Origin: Pedobacter heparinus DSM 2366
Lineage (GTDB): Bacteria > Bacteroidota > Bacteroidia > Sphingobacteriales > Sphingobacteriaceae
Reading direction: 5' to 3'
Assembly (NCBI RefSeq): GCF_000023825.1
Contig: NC_013061.1
Span: 3,410,001 to 3,474,000, forward strand
Length of the DNA stretch: 64,000 bases
Shown here: piece by piece, positions 7,811 to 16,850 of the stretch
How positions within the stretch are numbered: the stretch's first letter is position 1
Layout of the letters: each line of letters begins with the position of its first letter
Made by a program: the position numbers and the translations under genes
Notes under the pieces: generated by a model
What the model was told of the DNA's origin: nothing
Databases searched by the model: none
The model's input: the letters and a program-made list of their open reading frames with translations, nothing else

Positions 7811-7993
7811 ATGAAAACAATAAATTTAAAAATGCCGGCCTGGCAGCCGGTTTTGAAAAATACAGAGCCTTATCTTGTAGCATTGATCATGTTGCTGCTG
7901 TGGTTTACCGCACCAAAACTGATGGTGCTGGGTGATGGAGGAATGGGGCATATTGATCCAAGTATCAGGGCGATGGGGTGTACAGAAAAGTAA
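7811..7993 (+). CDS. Small single-span membrane protein, 60 aa
   Basis: The start at 7811 (MKTINLKMPAWQ) is chosen because the longer frame from 7751 runs through the terminator of the preceding gene. One membrane helix (LVALIMLLLWFTAP) is followed by a short glycine- and cysteine-containing tail. There is no recognisable family. It sits alone between two terminators, and could be a real small membrane protein or a chance frame. Confidence 0.45.
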   Translation: MKTINLKMPAWQPVLKNTEPYLVALIMLLLWFTAPKLMVLGDGGMGHIDPSIRAMGCTEK

Positions 7994-8039
7994 GGCACAA
8001 ACGAACCATTTATCGCTATGCGGATTGGTTGTAATCAAA

Positions 8040-8073
8040 GGCGGGTGCTATAAGATAGAAAGCACCCGCCTTT
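8040..8073. terminator. Bidirectional terminator
   Basis: A perfect 10-bp stem (GGCGGGTGCT at 8040-8049, AGCACCCGCC at 8061-8070) flanked by AAA and TTT separates the plus-strand genes from the minus-strand DUF1080 gene. Confidence 0.8.
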
Positions 8074-8105
8074 AAAATCAAGATCGAAGAACCAGCACCA
8101 TGCGA

Positions 8106-9086
8106 TCAGTTGGCAATGGCCGGTGTAATCACTATTTTTCTGAATTCAATGGGTTGATGATCGCCCTGCAGGTAAATTGGTCCCGGCTCAGCTTCATTGC
8201 TGTCCAGTGCACCCCCGGTAATACCCGGAATTTCCTGATTGCTGATGATTGTTTTACCATTCGCCACTACAGTTACCATACGGCCCACCAATGTAATATC
8301 ATAAGTCTGCCATTGGTCTGGCCCAAGTGTAACCATTTCATTAGCTGTTAAAAAACCATATATTCCACCAAACAGCACACTGTTGGGATGGGCATCTTTC
8401 GGACTATCCTCTATCTGTGTTTCATACCTGCCTCTTAAATACACACCGCTGTTGCCACCTTTGGGGTATTTAAATTCTACATGGAGTTTAAAATCATTAA
8501 ACTTCTGTTCAGTGATCAGGTTTGAACCAGGCTTCGGACTGGTTAAGATACCATTCTTTACTTCCCACTGGTTTTTGCCTGTCGCTTTCCAGCCAGTCAG
8601 GTCTTTTCCATTAAAAAGGTTAATGGCCTTACCCCATACCGGAGCAGCTGTTCTTTTTAAATATGGCGCTTTTACCCCTTTCCAATTGTATTTTTTACCT
8701 TCACTGGTCAGCATCGTACCCTGTATTCCAGCACTGGTCAATTCCCCCTCAATTACAAAATTCTGCGTACCCTTTTCCCATTGTGGTGGAATCTCGAACT
8801 TAAATTTACCATTGTCAAATTTCACTTCAGCTACAGGGCGCGCACTTCCCGAAGCTGCAACAAAATAACCCACTAAAGTACTGTAACCTGAAAGCTTTAC
8901 TTCCAGCCAGGAAGGAACAGATTTACCGTCCTCATCAACTGTAATGTCCCAGCGCCCGATTAAATCTTTAGCTTCGGCCAGCTTTTGTGCAGCAGAAAGC
9001 GCAGTATTAGTTGATGCATACGCCCTTTCGGCAGCACCTGTCATCAGTAAACAACCTATACCCAATACAAGGATTTTTTTATACAT
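8106..9086 (-). CDS. Secreted DUF1080 domain protein
   Basis: A signal peptide (MYKKILVLGIGCLLMTGAAE, cleaved near YAS) leads to an N-terminal strand-rich region of about 120 residues (GRWDITVDEDGKSVPSWLEV) and a C-terminal DUF1080 domain (about residues 150-325; INLFNGKDLTGWKA, GGNSGVYLRGRYETQI, GPIYLQGDHQPIEFRKI). DUF1080 (PF06439) is a concanavalin-like sandwich; members are now linked to cleavage of 3-keto-glycosides. This copy is separate from the large locus downstream, which carries a two-domain version at 18713-20071. The N-terminal region is not a second DUF1080 domain. Confidence 0.85.
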   Translation of the reverse strand: MYKKILVLGIGCLLMTGAAERAYASTNTALSAAQKLAEAKDLIGRWDITVDEDGKSVPSWLEVKLSGYSTLVGYFVAASGSARPVAEVKFDNGKFKFEIPPQWEKGTQNFVIEGELTSAGIQGTMLTSEGKKYNWKGVKAPYLKRTAAPVWGKAINLFNGKDLTGWKATGKNQWEVKNGILTSPKPGSNLITEQKFNDFKLHVEFKYPKGGNSGVYLRGRYETQIEDSPKDAHPNSVLFGGIYGFLTANEMVTLGPDQWQTYDITLVGRMVTVVANGKTIISNQEIPGITGGALDSNEAEPGPIYLQGDHQPIEFRKIVITPAIAN

Positions 9087-9413
9087 AAGATTTTTTTCAG
9101 GCCAATATAACTTTTATTTATTTTTTGTACAAGGTTCAATATGTTGATTTCGGTATAGATTAAGGCCTAAATTCACAAATATCACCATGCAATTTATTTC
9201 ATAATATTTATTTATTAATTTCATAACATTTACTTTTATTAAAAATTGTTATATTAGTATTTACATTTACTTTAATTATATTCAATAATGTTTTAAAATA
9301 AAATGATGTAACAGGATATTCAGGCAGGCATAGTTAGAAATACATCATTTGAGTGTTGTTTTACCAGGTAATCAAATCTTAAAAAACCAAATATTACTTT
9401 AAACTACATCAAA
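9087..9413. other. AT-rich divergent intergenic region
   Basis: About 330 bases between two divergent genes. It is very AT-rich around 9180-9300 with no gene. It should contain the promoters for both the DUF1080 gene and the lipoprotein nuclease, but I could not settle on exact boxes. Confidence 0.4.
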
Positions 9414-11279
9414 ATGAAGAAAACAAATTTAATGCTCAAAAAAGCGCTCCTCTCATTGAGCTTTGGCTTGTGCCTGGCTGGATGCAAAGAAACCCAGCTC
9501 ACAGATTTAAAAGAACAGGCAAATGGTGCAAAGCCCAAATCGGCAGGCGACGTACAACTGCTGCTCGCCGGCGAAAGCCCTTTCAAAGTGCTGTCTTTTA
9601 ATGTCAGGCATAATGATGCCGGCGACCCCCAAACCATTACACAACGGCAGGGAAATATCCGCCAGATTATTGTAGACAATAATCCGGATATTTTTGGGGT
9701 GCAGGAATTCTCAGATGATACGTTCAAAACCTGGTTTAGGGCCCAAATGGCCACATTGGGTTATGGAGAATATTTCAGTACCACGCTTACCGCTACTCCT
9801 AAAACTATTTTCTTTAAAAACTCGCGGTTTACACTTGAAAGAAGCGGTACAGTAAGGTTAGGCGCCTCTCCCATCATCAATACGGCCACCTGGGTAGTGC
9901 TGCTCGACAACAGCACCTCCAACAGGTATTTTATCAGCAACAGCCACTGGCAGTTTGATTCACAACCCACAAGGATCGCGAATGCCAATGCACTGGTTGC
10001 AATGGTGAACGCCCAGAATACCGACAACCTGCCCGTAATTGTCTTCGGTGATTTTAATGCCAAACCAGGTACAACCGAAATCAATGCGCTGAAAGATGGC
10101 CTGGATGTAGTAGATGCGCTTGGTGATAGCACCGGCGACCCTACCTTTCATGGCTGGACCTCAACCGGAACCAATAAAATTGACTGGATCATGAGCGACA
10201 GAAGTATGGGTTTTACCAGCTGGAATGTCATCACAACCAGTTATGGTGGCTATTGGCCTTCAGATCACTGGCCGGTTATTGCCACTTATGTACCAGGCGT
10301 ATTTGGTGGTCCGCATACCGATGCAAACGGAAAGAGCGCCAATGCAAATACTAAATTTTATTTTGCCGATATAGACGGGGACGGTAAAAAAGATAAAGTA
10401 TACTGGAACCCTACTTATGACAGCGGCAGGCCCCAGGTATTTCTTTCTAATGGAAACGGTACTTTTGCCTCTCCTGCAGTGGTCCATACCGCTAGTGCTT
10501 CCACCCTCAGTACCACCAGGTACCATTTTGCTGATGTAAATGGCGACGGAAAGGCCGATCTGATTTTATGGGACCCTACCCTAAACTCGGGCCATACCAG
10601 GGTTTATCTGGCCACTACCAGTGGCAACTTCAGCTCAACCGTGGTTGATAACCCGGAAGGAACCAGCGCAGGTACAACCACAGTGTACAGTTTTGCCGAT
10701 GTGAACGGCGATGGCAAAGCGGATAAGATTTACTGGAACGCCACCTTCGATTCCGGCAAAACACGCGTATACTTAGCCACTTCTGGTGGTAGCTTTAGCG
10801 GAACTGTTGTTGCTGGTACAGAAGGTGCCAGTACAACCGGCGGAACCATTTTTTATTATGCTGATGTAAATGGTGATGGTAAAATGGATAAGATATTATG
10901 GCACCCTACTTTAAATTCAGGCAAAACTATGGTTTACCTGTCTGATGGTGATGGTACTTTTACGGCTTCGTCAACCTTCAGCAATTCGGGCGCAAGCAGT
11001 GTTTCCGCTTCAACCGAATTTTATTTTGCTGATATAAACGGCGATGGCCGTGCCGATAAGATTTACTGGAGACCAGACCTTTACCTGGGTAAACTAAAAG
11101 TATATTATGCAACAACAGGCAGTGTATTTGACGGGCCAATTTATTCTTTAAGGGGTACTTCGCAAAGTGCAAACACTAATTTTTACTTTGCTGACATCAA
11201 TGGTGATGGAAAAGCAGACCAGATCCGCTGGAACTATGCAGAAAATACAGGTGAATTAAGAAATTACTTCGCTAAATAA
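9414..11279 (+). CDS. Lipoprotein: endonuclease/exonuclease/phosphatase domain plus six FG-GAP repeats
   Basis: A lipoprotein signal ends at the lipobox LAGC (cysteine near residue 24). Residues about 55-295 form an endonuclease/exonuclease/phosphatase (PF03372) domain with the expected catalytic set: FNVRHND, GVQEF (metal-binding Glu), NSHWQFD (His), FGDFNAKP (Asp/Asn) and SDHWPV (final Asp-His). Residues about 305-621 hold six FG-GAP/VCBS repeats, each with a calcium-loop motif of the form FADxNGDGxxDxIxW. The catalytic set is complete, so the enzyme should be active on a phosphodiester or phosphomonoester outside the cytoplasm; extracellular DNA is one possible substrate. Monocistronic with its own terminator. 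Confidence 0.85.
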   Translation: MKKTNLMLKKALLSLSFGLCLAGCKETQLTDLKEQANGAKPKSAGDVQLLLAGESPFKVLSFNVRHNDAGDPQTITQRQGNIRQIIVDNNPDIFGVQEFSDDTFKTWFRAQMATLGYGEYFSTTLTATPKTIFFKNSRFTLERSGTVRLGASPIINTATWVVLLDNSTSNRYFISNSHWQFDSQPTRIANANALVAMVNAQNTDNLPVIVFGDFNAKPGTTEINALKDGLDVVDALGDSTGDPTFHGWTSTGTNKIDWIMSDRSMGFTSWNVITTSYGGYWPSDHWPVIATYVPGVFGGPHTDANGKSANANTKFYFADIDGDGKKDKVYWNPTYDSGRPQVFLSNGNGTFASPAVVHTASASTLSTTRYHFADVNGDGKADLILWDPTLNSGHTRVYLATTSGNFSSTVVDNPEGTSAGTTTVYSFADVNGDGKADKIYWNATFDSGKTRVYLATSGGSFSGTVVAGTEGASTTGGTIFYYADVNGDGKMDKILWHPTLNSGKTMVYLSDGDGTFTASSTFSNSGASSVSASTEFYFADINGDGRADKIYWRPDLYLGKLKVYYATTGSVFDGPIYSLRGTSQSANTNFYFADINGDGKADQIRWNYAENTGELRNYFAK

Positions 11280-11292
11280 ATAAAGCATAAAA

Positions 11293-11332
11293 AATAAGCC
11301 TGCAGATCTTGATGATTTGCAGGCTTATTTAA
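11293..11332. terminator. Terminator after lipoprotein nuclease gene
   Basis: A perfect 12-bp stem (AATAAGCCTGCA at 11293-11304, TGCAGGCTTATT at 11318-11329) with a 13-base loop, followed by TAAT. Confidence 0.75.
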
Positions 11333-11429
11333 TACTGGAATGAAAAATTGCTGATACCCTGTAGTAACTATCCATAGTATTTTTAAATTTGACAACTGCT
11401 AAAAATAAAATCAATTATTTAAATATATT

Positions 11430-11855
11430 ATGCCTACGCCTATTTCAGAATGTTTGTATTGCCAAAACAATGAAACATTACACCGTTTAATGATTAAAGT
11501 TGGAGATTTAGAAGTATCTCAATTGTTTCTGTTTAAAGAGCAATCACATCCGGGTCGCTGTAATGTGGTCTATAAAGACCATGGAATTGAGTTCCATGAA
11601 TTGAGTGATGAGCAACGTAATGCATTTATGAAAGATGTGGCAAAGGTAGCAAAGGCTATTGCTGCTGTATTTAATCCTGATAAAATCAACTATGGGGCCT
11701 ATGCGGATACCCTGTCTCATTTACACATGCATATTGTTCCTAAATATAAAGACGGCTACGGATTTGGTGCTGTTTTCGAAATGAACCCGCAAAAAGTTGC
11801 GCTTTCTGATGTTGAATATTCAGAAATTATCGATAAAATTAAAGCAGCGCTTTAA
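11430..11855 (+). CDS. HIT family hydrolase
   Basis: 141 residues with the histidine triad HLHMHIVPK (about H97, H99, H101) characteristic of HIT nucleotide hydrolases or transferases, which cleave nucleoside phosphoramidates and dinucleotide polyphosphates. The N-terminal CLYC pair is typical of HIT proteins that bind zinc. A TAAATTTG box at 11384-11391 fits the -7 element of a Bacteroidota promoter. It converges on the ABC permease gene that ends at 11872. Substrate cannot be told from sequence. Confidence 0.85.
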   Translation: MPTPISECLYCQNNETLHRLMIKVGDLEVSQLFLFKEQSHPGRCNVVYKDHGIEFHELSDEQRNAFMKDVAKVAKAIAAVFNPDKINYGAYADTLSHLHMHIVPKYKDGYGFGAVFEMNPQKVALSDVEYSEIIDKIKAAL

Positions 11856-11871
11856 AAATATTGATATCTGC

Positions 11872-12837
11872 TCAACTTCGGATTTCCCGGCGCATGAACA
11901 AATAGTAAGCAAGTGCAAAGCAAGCTACAGTTGCCCCTATCAAACCACTTACCTGTGGCCATACGATCATCAGACTCTCTCTGAAAGGTAGAGGAGCGGG
12001 TATTGCCCCGGCCATTTGCTCCATCGTCATCGGACCAAGACTTCGAACAGAAGGCATCAACAATGTAGTGCTGGCATCTGTATAAAGTTGATTGGGTGCA
12101 ATGCGCAACAAATCCAGAATCAATTCATTGTAACGCAGGACCTGATCTTGTGTTAAAAAGGTAGGATCGGGTAAAAAAGACCTGATTATAAGATTGATAA
12201 TGATCTGGTAAAATACTGTAAAGAACAACCATATGCCTATTGCCGTAAGGGCTGAAGTTGCTGCTTGCCTGAACCTGACCGACAAGGTGATGGATAAGCT
12301 CAACCAAAAGCCAACATAGATCATACTGATCATCATGAATCCCAGTATCCGCAGCAGCTCCTGGGGCTCTATCCTTACCCCCGTCAAAACCAGCCCTCCT
12401 CCTATCATCAGCAAGGCCAAAACCAGGAATGGGGCGCTTACCAGAATAAGGGCACTTACAAACTTGGCCAATAGTAAGTTGTCTCTGTAAACGGGTTGTG
12501 CAATAAGCCTCGTCAGTGTTCCGCTGTTCTGCTCGGCATTAATCGCATCGAAACCCAGGCTGATACCCAGTAAAGGGGCCAGAAAGCTTAGAAACACGTG
12601 AAAGGGTGGCATCGAATTATCTGTGGCAGTTAGCAGTTTAAGGTATAAAAAAGTATGGTCCGGATCATTAACATTACTCATAGCCGATCGGATATTGCCC
12701 AGGGATACATACATTGACGCAACGAACGTGAGTATGATCAGCCCCATCAGTACGATAAAGCGCCAGCTTCGGATATGGTCTGCCATTTCTTTATGAACCA
12801 TCACATTAAAAGGGCTGGAAAGTGGTTGACTCTTCAT
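11872..12837 (-). CDS. ABC-2 type transporter permease
   Basis: About 321 residues with six likely membrane segments (first at about residues 28-48, last near the C-terminal LIGATVACFALAYYLF) and the NAEQNSGTLTRLIAQPVYRD motif typical of ABC-2/NosY-type permeases. The ATG at 12837 is chosen; a TTG nine bases upstream (12846) would overlap the ATPase stop. It is the last gene of a three-gene operon with the ATPase and the NEW3-domain protein. Confidence 0.85.
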   Translation of the reverse strand: MKSQPLSSPFNVMVHKEMADHIRSWRFIVLMGLIILTFVASMYVSLGNIRSAMSNVNDPDHTFLYLKLLTATDNSMPPFHVFLSFLAPLLGISLGFDAINAEQNSGTLTRLIAQPVYRDNLLLAKFVSALILVSAPFLVLALLMIGGGLVLTGVRIEPQELLRILGFMMISMIYVGFWLSLSITLSVRFRQAATSALTAIGIWLFFTVFYQIIINLIIRSFLPDPTFLTQDQVLRYNELILDLLRIAPNQLYTDASTTLLMPSVRSLGPMTMEQMAGAIPAPLPFRESLMIVWPQVSGLIGATVACFALAYYLFMRREIRS

Positions 12838-12842
12838 TATCT

Positions 12843-13790
12843 TCAATTAATGTCCTCAAAATATTTTTGATAAATGTCATCCAGGCCATAATCTTTTTGA
12901 TGTACGCCAGTAATGTCGCATCCCTTCTCCACAAAAAAACGGACCAGTGCTGGCGTAATGTCCTGCGTACACTCAAATTCTATCGTCTTTTCATTTATCC
13001 TGATCTGCTTAATGGTTTCCCATTGTTCCAGCTCCTGTTCCAATGCCCAGGGCTGAGGAATGACATTTGCTAACCTGATGGATACAACATGCCCTGCGTT
13101 GTTAAACACGTTGCCAGATAAGGTATCGATATTGCCCTGGGCCAATAGTTTGCCTTTTACAAAAATCCCTACCCGATCGCATACCTGTTGTACATGGTGT
13201 AAATGATGCGAGGAAAGCAGAACGGTCAGTCCCTGCTCTTTGCTCAAGCGCTTTATAAGTGCCAGAAACTCCCGCACGCCACTAGGGTCAATCCCCAAAG
13301 TTGGTTCATCAAGAATGATCACATCGGGCTGCTTAATCAATACATCGGCCAGGCCCAAACGTTGTTTCATACCTCTGGAAAAAGTAGCTGTTTTCTTGTT
13401 CAAGGCAGCAGAAAGCCCTACTGTTTCCATTGTCTCCACCGTGCGTACCTTGATCTCCTTTTCGGTCAGCCCGTTCAGCCTTGCAATGTACTTCAGGTTT
13501 TCCAGTGCAGTCATGTTGTCATAAAAGCCCAGGCTGTCTGGCATATAGCCTACCTTTCTTTTTACAGCAATCGGATTATTTGTTGCGTTATAACCGCAAA
13601 CAAATGCAGAACCGCTTGTCGGATCGGTAAGTCCCAGCATCATCAGTATGGTGGTCGTTTTGCCAGCGCCGTTTGGTCCCAGCAGTCCAAAAATCTCTCC
13701 CTTATAGATGTCCAGGCTCAGGTCATCAACTGCCCTTTGCGTGCCATAACATTTAGTCAGGCTTTTGAGTTGTATAATAGGATCCTTCAT
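12843..13790 (-). CDS. ABC transporter ATP-binding protein
   Basis: The start at 13790 (MKDPIIQLKSLTKCYG) is chosen because the frame upstream lies inside the NEW3 gene. The protein has Walker A GPNGAGKTT (about residues 38-46), the signature FSRGMKQRLGLA, Walker B VIILDEPT and the H-loop SSHHLHHV, followed by a C-terminal extension of about 90 residues usual in ABC-2 exporter ATPases of the CcmA/NatA type. It starts four bases after the NEW3 gene stop and ends five bases before the permease ATG. Confidence 0.9.
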   Translation of the reverse strand: MKDPIIQLKSLTKCYGTQRAVDDLSLDIYKGEIFGLLGPNGAGKTTTILMMLGLTDPTSGSAFVCGYNATNNPIAVKRKVGYMPDSLGFYDNMTALENLKYIARLNGLTEKEIKVRTVETMETVGLSAALNKKTATFSRGMKQRLGLADVLIKQPDVIILDEPTLGIDPSGVREFLALIKRLSKEQGLTVLLSSHHLHHVQQVCDRVGIFVKGKLLAQGNIDTLSGNVFNNAGHVVSIRLANVIPQPWALEQELEQWETIKQIRINEKTIEFECTQDITPALVRFFVEKGCDITGVHQKDYGLDDIYQKYFEDIN

Positions 13791-13794
13791 TTTT

Positions 13795-14628
13795 CTATCT
13801 TCTACCGTACTTGCGGATAAGATAATACACCAGGGAAATGGCAGCCAGAATAACCAGTATACCAATCCATCCAGATAGCAATGAAGTGGTAACGACCATC
13901 CTAAAGGCAGCCTGGGAATTGCCATTACTATTTGTTGCAGTAAAGGTAGCTGCATAATCGCCCGCTATCGTCTTATCAGGAACTTTAAGTTTTGCAGTGA
14001 TGGCTATGTTCTTCCCTGGCTCCAGCTGTTTAACCTTTGAGGGCTCAAACGTCGCTTCCCAATTGCTGGGCAATTGGGAACTGAGTTCAATATCGTTCAA
14101 TGGCAGGGTACCTGTGTTCTTTACCTCCAAATGGATTTCCTTGTGGCTGCCAGAAGTAAGCTCTTCGCTTAACTTTCCGGTGGGTGTGGTCAGTGCTATC
14201 CCGTAAGATCCCTTTACCACGGCCTCCAGATTCAGGGACAGGGTATCGGCAGCAGTTATGGCCTTTACAGGCAGCTTGTATTTCCCGGGTACGGTACTTG
14301 CTGTGGCATTGACCTCGATAGAGACATCCCGGGTACTTCCCGGATCCATATTGAGAGAGGTAACCTGGCTTCCATCAACCTTGTAGCTGATCATCCAGCC
14401 AATGGGCAGATTGCTTTTGAACTCAAATACGGCCGGTTTTCCAGACCCATTATGCAAACTGGCATTGTAACGAAATATTTCATTCGTTGCAGCCTCGATA
14501 TTCATCAGCTTTGCTGTAAAGCCGGATTTACCATCAATGTTTACAGCCGGGCTTTGGGCACACAAGGCCAGAGGGCATGCAAAAAGAAATAGGAAAAAGA
14601 GAGGGGTAAGTGAAAATTTTGCTAACAT
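13795..14628 (-). CDS. NEW3-domain membrane-anchored protein of an ABC exporter operon
   Basis: A signal peptide ends near CAQ (residue 24). Two Ig-like NEW3 (NPCBM-associated) domains follow, recognised by the FEFKSNLPIGWMISYKVDG and LSSQLPSNWEATFEPSKVKQ blocks. A C-terminal membrane helix (LLSGWIGILVILAAISLVYY) and a basic RKYGRR tail anchor it with the domains outside the cytoplasmic membrane. It is the first gene of the operon. Operons of NEW3 protein, ATPase and ABC-2 permease recur in Bacteroidota; the cargo is unknown, and the NEW3 protein is likely a periplasmic partner. Confidence 0.8.
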   Translation of the reverse strand: MLAKFSLTPLFFLFLFACPLALCAQSPAVNIDGKSGFTAKLMNIEAATNEIFRYNASLHNGSGKPAVFEFKSNLPIGWMISYKVDGSQVTSLNMDPGSTRDVSIEVNATASTVPGKYKLPVKAITAADTLSLNLEAVVKGSYGIALTTPTGKLSEELTSGSHKEIHLEVKNTGTLPLNDIELSSQLPSNWEATFEPSKVKQLEPGKNIAITAKLKVPDKTIAGDYAATFTATNSNGNSQAAFRMVVTTSLLSGWIGILVILAAISLVYYLIRKYGRR

Positions 14629-14893
14629 GATCTAAATACTAGAATTTATAATAATAGCTTAAAAAAAATGTTTGTTCAATGTTTTAATTTGACGGAACAA
14701 ATCAAAACAACAAAATAAAATTTTCAAATGGATTTAACATTTTTTAACAAAAAAAGAGACCGGCTATATTTATCAAACAAAAAAGTCTCTAAATCTTCTG
14801 ATATTGCGAAAAGTAAATGATCAGAATTCCGTCCGAAAAAAGCTTCAGATTAACCCGCCTTTACAATCTATTTTCACCCCATATATTATACCC

Positions 14894-15355
14894 ATGTTAA
14901 TCATCAATAATTTCGAAGAGTATAAATCCCATTTAGGTAAAGAACTAGGTGTCTCCAAATGGCATCGAATAAATCAGGAACAGATTAACCAATTTGCCGA
15001 TGCCACCTTAGATCACCAATGGATACACGTTGACAGGGAAAAAGCCGAAACCGAAGGCCCATTTAAGGCAACCATAGCACATGGATATTTAACGATATCG
15101 TTAATTCCATATTTATGGAAGCAAATTGCAGAGGTCCGCAACATTAAAATGGAAATCAACTACGGCATAGAGCGCTTTAAATTCGGACAGCCTGTCCTTG
15201 TCGACAGTGAAGTGCAGTTAAAAGCGAAACTCGTTTCTATTGTGAATCTGAGAGGCGTTACGAAAGTGGTTATTGAAGCAACTCTTGTCATTAAGGATCA
15301 TCCAAAGCCAGCTTATAACGGAGATGTTGTATTCTTGTATCATTTTATAGCCTGA
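14894..15355 (+). CDS. MaoC-like hydratase (hot-dog fold)
   Basis: The start at 14894 (MLIINNFEEYKSHLGKELG) is preferred over the ATG at 14804, because family members begin with this helix. The motif INQFADATLDHQWIHVD contains the catalytic Asp and His of the (R)-specific enoyl-CoA hydratase group, followed by TIAHGYLTISLIP, the second conserved block. About 153 residues, the usual length. It likely hydrates an enoyl-CoA. It stands alone, with no fatty-acid gene next to it. Confidence 0.85.
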   Translation: MLIINNFEEYKSHLGKELGVSKWHRINQEQINQFADATLDHQWIHVDREKAETEGPFKATIAHGYLTISLIPYLWKQIAEVRNIKMEINYGIERFKFGQPVLVDSEVQLKAKLVSIVNLRGVTKVVIEATLVIKDHPKPAYNGDVVFLYHFIA

Positions 15356-15408
15356 TGCACATATTCTGAACGGCACAAACTTCTAGCCAAATCCTCAAAA
15401 AAATGTCT

Positions 15409-15416
15409 TATTTTTG
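15409..15416 (+). promoter_or_regulatory. Putative -7 promoter element for the histidine kinase
   Basis: TATTTTTG matches the Bacteroidota -7 consensus TAnnTTTG and lies 31 bases before the kinase start. No good -33 TTTG was found at the right spacing. Confidence 0.4.
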
Positions 15417-15447
15417 CGCGGAGCCATAACAAAAAGGAAGCAAAAAC

Positions 15448-16566
15448 ATGGAAAACAATACCGGGACAGATCCTCAGGAAGATCCTGCACCCACACTTGA
15501 GACACGCTCCTTTACGTCACTGGATATTGCTAAACTTGCCATAACCGCTGCCAATTTAGGCGTCTGGTTTATAGATGAACAGACAGGTACCTTTCTTCCC
15601 TCTGCACGCATGAAAGAACTCCACGGCTATCTGGCAGAAGAAGAGATGTCCTTTGAAGCTGCACTTGTGCAAATACCAAAAAAATATAGGCAGAAAGTGA
15701 TCAGCGTCCTAAAAGAAGCCAGGAGCCGAAAGGAACCATTTTATCTGGAATATCCAGTGATAGGATTTCATGACCAACAACAACGATGGCTCAGGGTAAT
15801 GGGTGGATCAGAGCAACCCACAACCGAAACCAGCCAGTTCTCGGGTGTAATCATGGACATCACTGACATCAAGCAAAATGAACTGCGCAGGAGCAAATTC
15901 ATAGGAATGGTCAGCCATGAACTCAAAACGCCACTTACAGCCTTGAAAGCATATATTCAGCTCCTGAACAAATGGGCAAAACAAAAGCGGGACAGTTTCA
16001 GTATAGGTGCATTGTCCAAACTGGAAAAACAAGTAAAAAAAATGACTACAATGATCAATGGCTTCCTGAATTTTTCAGGAGCAGAATCTGGCAAAATCCA
16101 TTTGAACAAGTCAACTTTTGATATGATCCCCCTGTTGAACGAGGTAATCGAGGAAAATAAAGACATATATCCCGACCATGCCATCAGCCTGGCAGCTTCC
16201 CAGCAGATGGTGGTAAATGCAGACCGGGACAAAATAGAGCAAGTGATCATCAACCTGATCAGCAATGCCGTTAAATACTCCGATCCCGGAAAACCTATAG
16301 CAGTTACCTGCCTGCAGGAAAAAACCAGGTTAATATTGAGCGTAAAAGATACCGGAATGGGAATTGAAGAAAAAGACATAGCCAAACTCTTCAAACCGCA
16401 TTCCAGGATAAAAACCAGCAAAACGGAAAATATATCAGGCTTTGGCATCGGACTCTACCTCTGCGCTGAGATCATTAAATACCATGGTGGGGAAATTGGT
16501 GTAAAAAGTGAACCAGGCCACGGCAGTACGTTTTGGTTTAGCTTAAAAATGAAAGAGCAGCCTTAA
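15448..16566 (+). CDS. Soluble PAS-domain sensor histidine kinase
   Basis: Residues about 25-140 form a PAS domain with its PAC strands (IMDITDIKQNE). The dimerisation domain has the H-box FIGMVSHELKTPLTAL (H157). The ATPase domain has the N-box QVIINLISNAVKYS, the G1 box VKDTGMGIEEKD and the G2 box GFGIGLYLCAEII. There is no membrane segment, so it senses a cytoplasmic signal. It is an orphan: no response regulator is adjacent, so its partner must be elsewhere. Confidence 0.9.
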   Translation: MENNTGTDPQEDPAPTLETRSFTSLDIAKLAITAANLGVWFIDEQTGTFLPSARMKELHGYLAEEEMSFEAALVQIPKKYRQKVISVLKEARSRKEPFYLEYPVIGFHDQQQRWLRVMGGSEQPTTETSQFSGVIMDITDIKQNELRRSKFIGMVSHELKTPLTALKAYIQLLNKWAKQKRDSFSIGALSKLEKQVKKMTTMINGFLNFSGAESGKIHLNKSTFDMIPLLNEVIEENKDIYPDHAISLAASQQMVVNADRDKIEQVIINLISNAVKYSDPGKPIAVTCLQEKTRLILSVKDTGMGIEEKDIAKLFKPHSRIKTSKTENISGFGIGLYLCAEIIKYHGGEIGVKSEPGHGSTFWFSLKMKEQP

Positions 16567-16643
16567 GGCGCGGCTTTCCCCTGAGCAGCAATATTTGATG
16601 GCCAAACAGGCGGTGAAACGAAAAAGATAGAATTTGAAATCTA

Positions 16644-16719
16644 TGTTGTCGTCTTACCTGTACTTATTTCGAACCTTTTTCTCCATGATTTGAGGTTATT
16701 GGCGGGTTTAGTACTTCCA
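16644..16719. repeat. Direct repeat, copy 1 (scar near tRNA-Pro)
   Basis: About 76 bases nearly identical to 17313-17390, including the block TACTTATTTCGAACCTTTTT and GATTTGAGGTTATTGG. On the minus strand it reads as a possible protein tail (KRFEISTGKTT) in both copies. The left end (TATGTTGTCG at 16642-16651) equals the sequence at the 3' edge of the tRNA-Pro gene at 18273-18282. Confidence 0.75.
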
Positions 16720-16850
16720 ATTAATTAACTTCACGTCCTATCTGGCTGACTCTATATTGTAAAACTCCAAATACTTTTGTATCAGATCTGAAGCAAAATA
16801 GCGACTTTAAATCACACATGATTGAAATCAGATTACCCAAAATATCCCTA

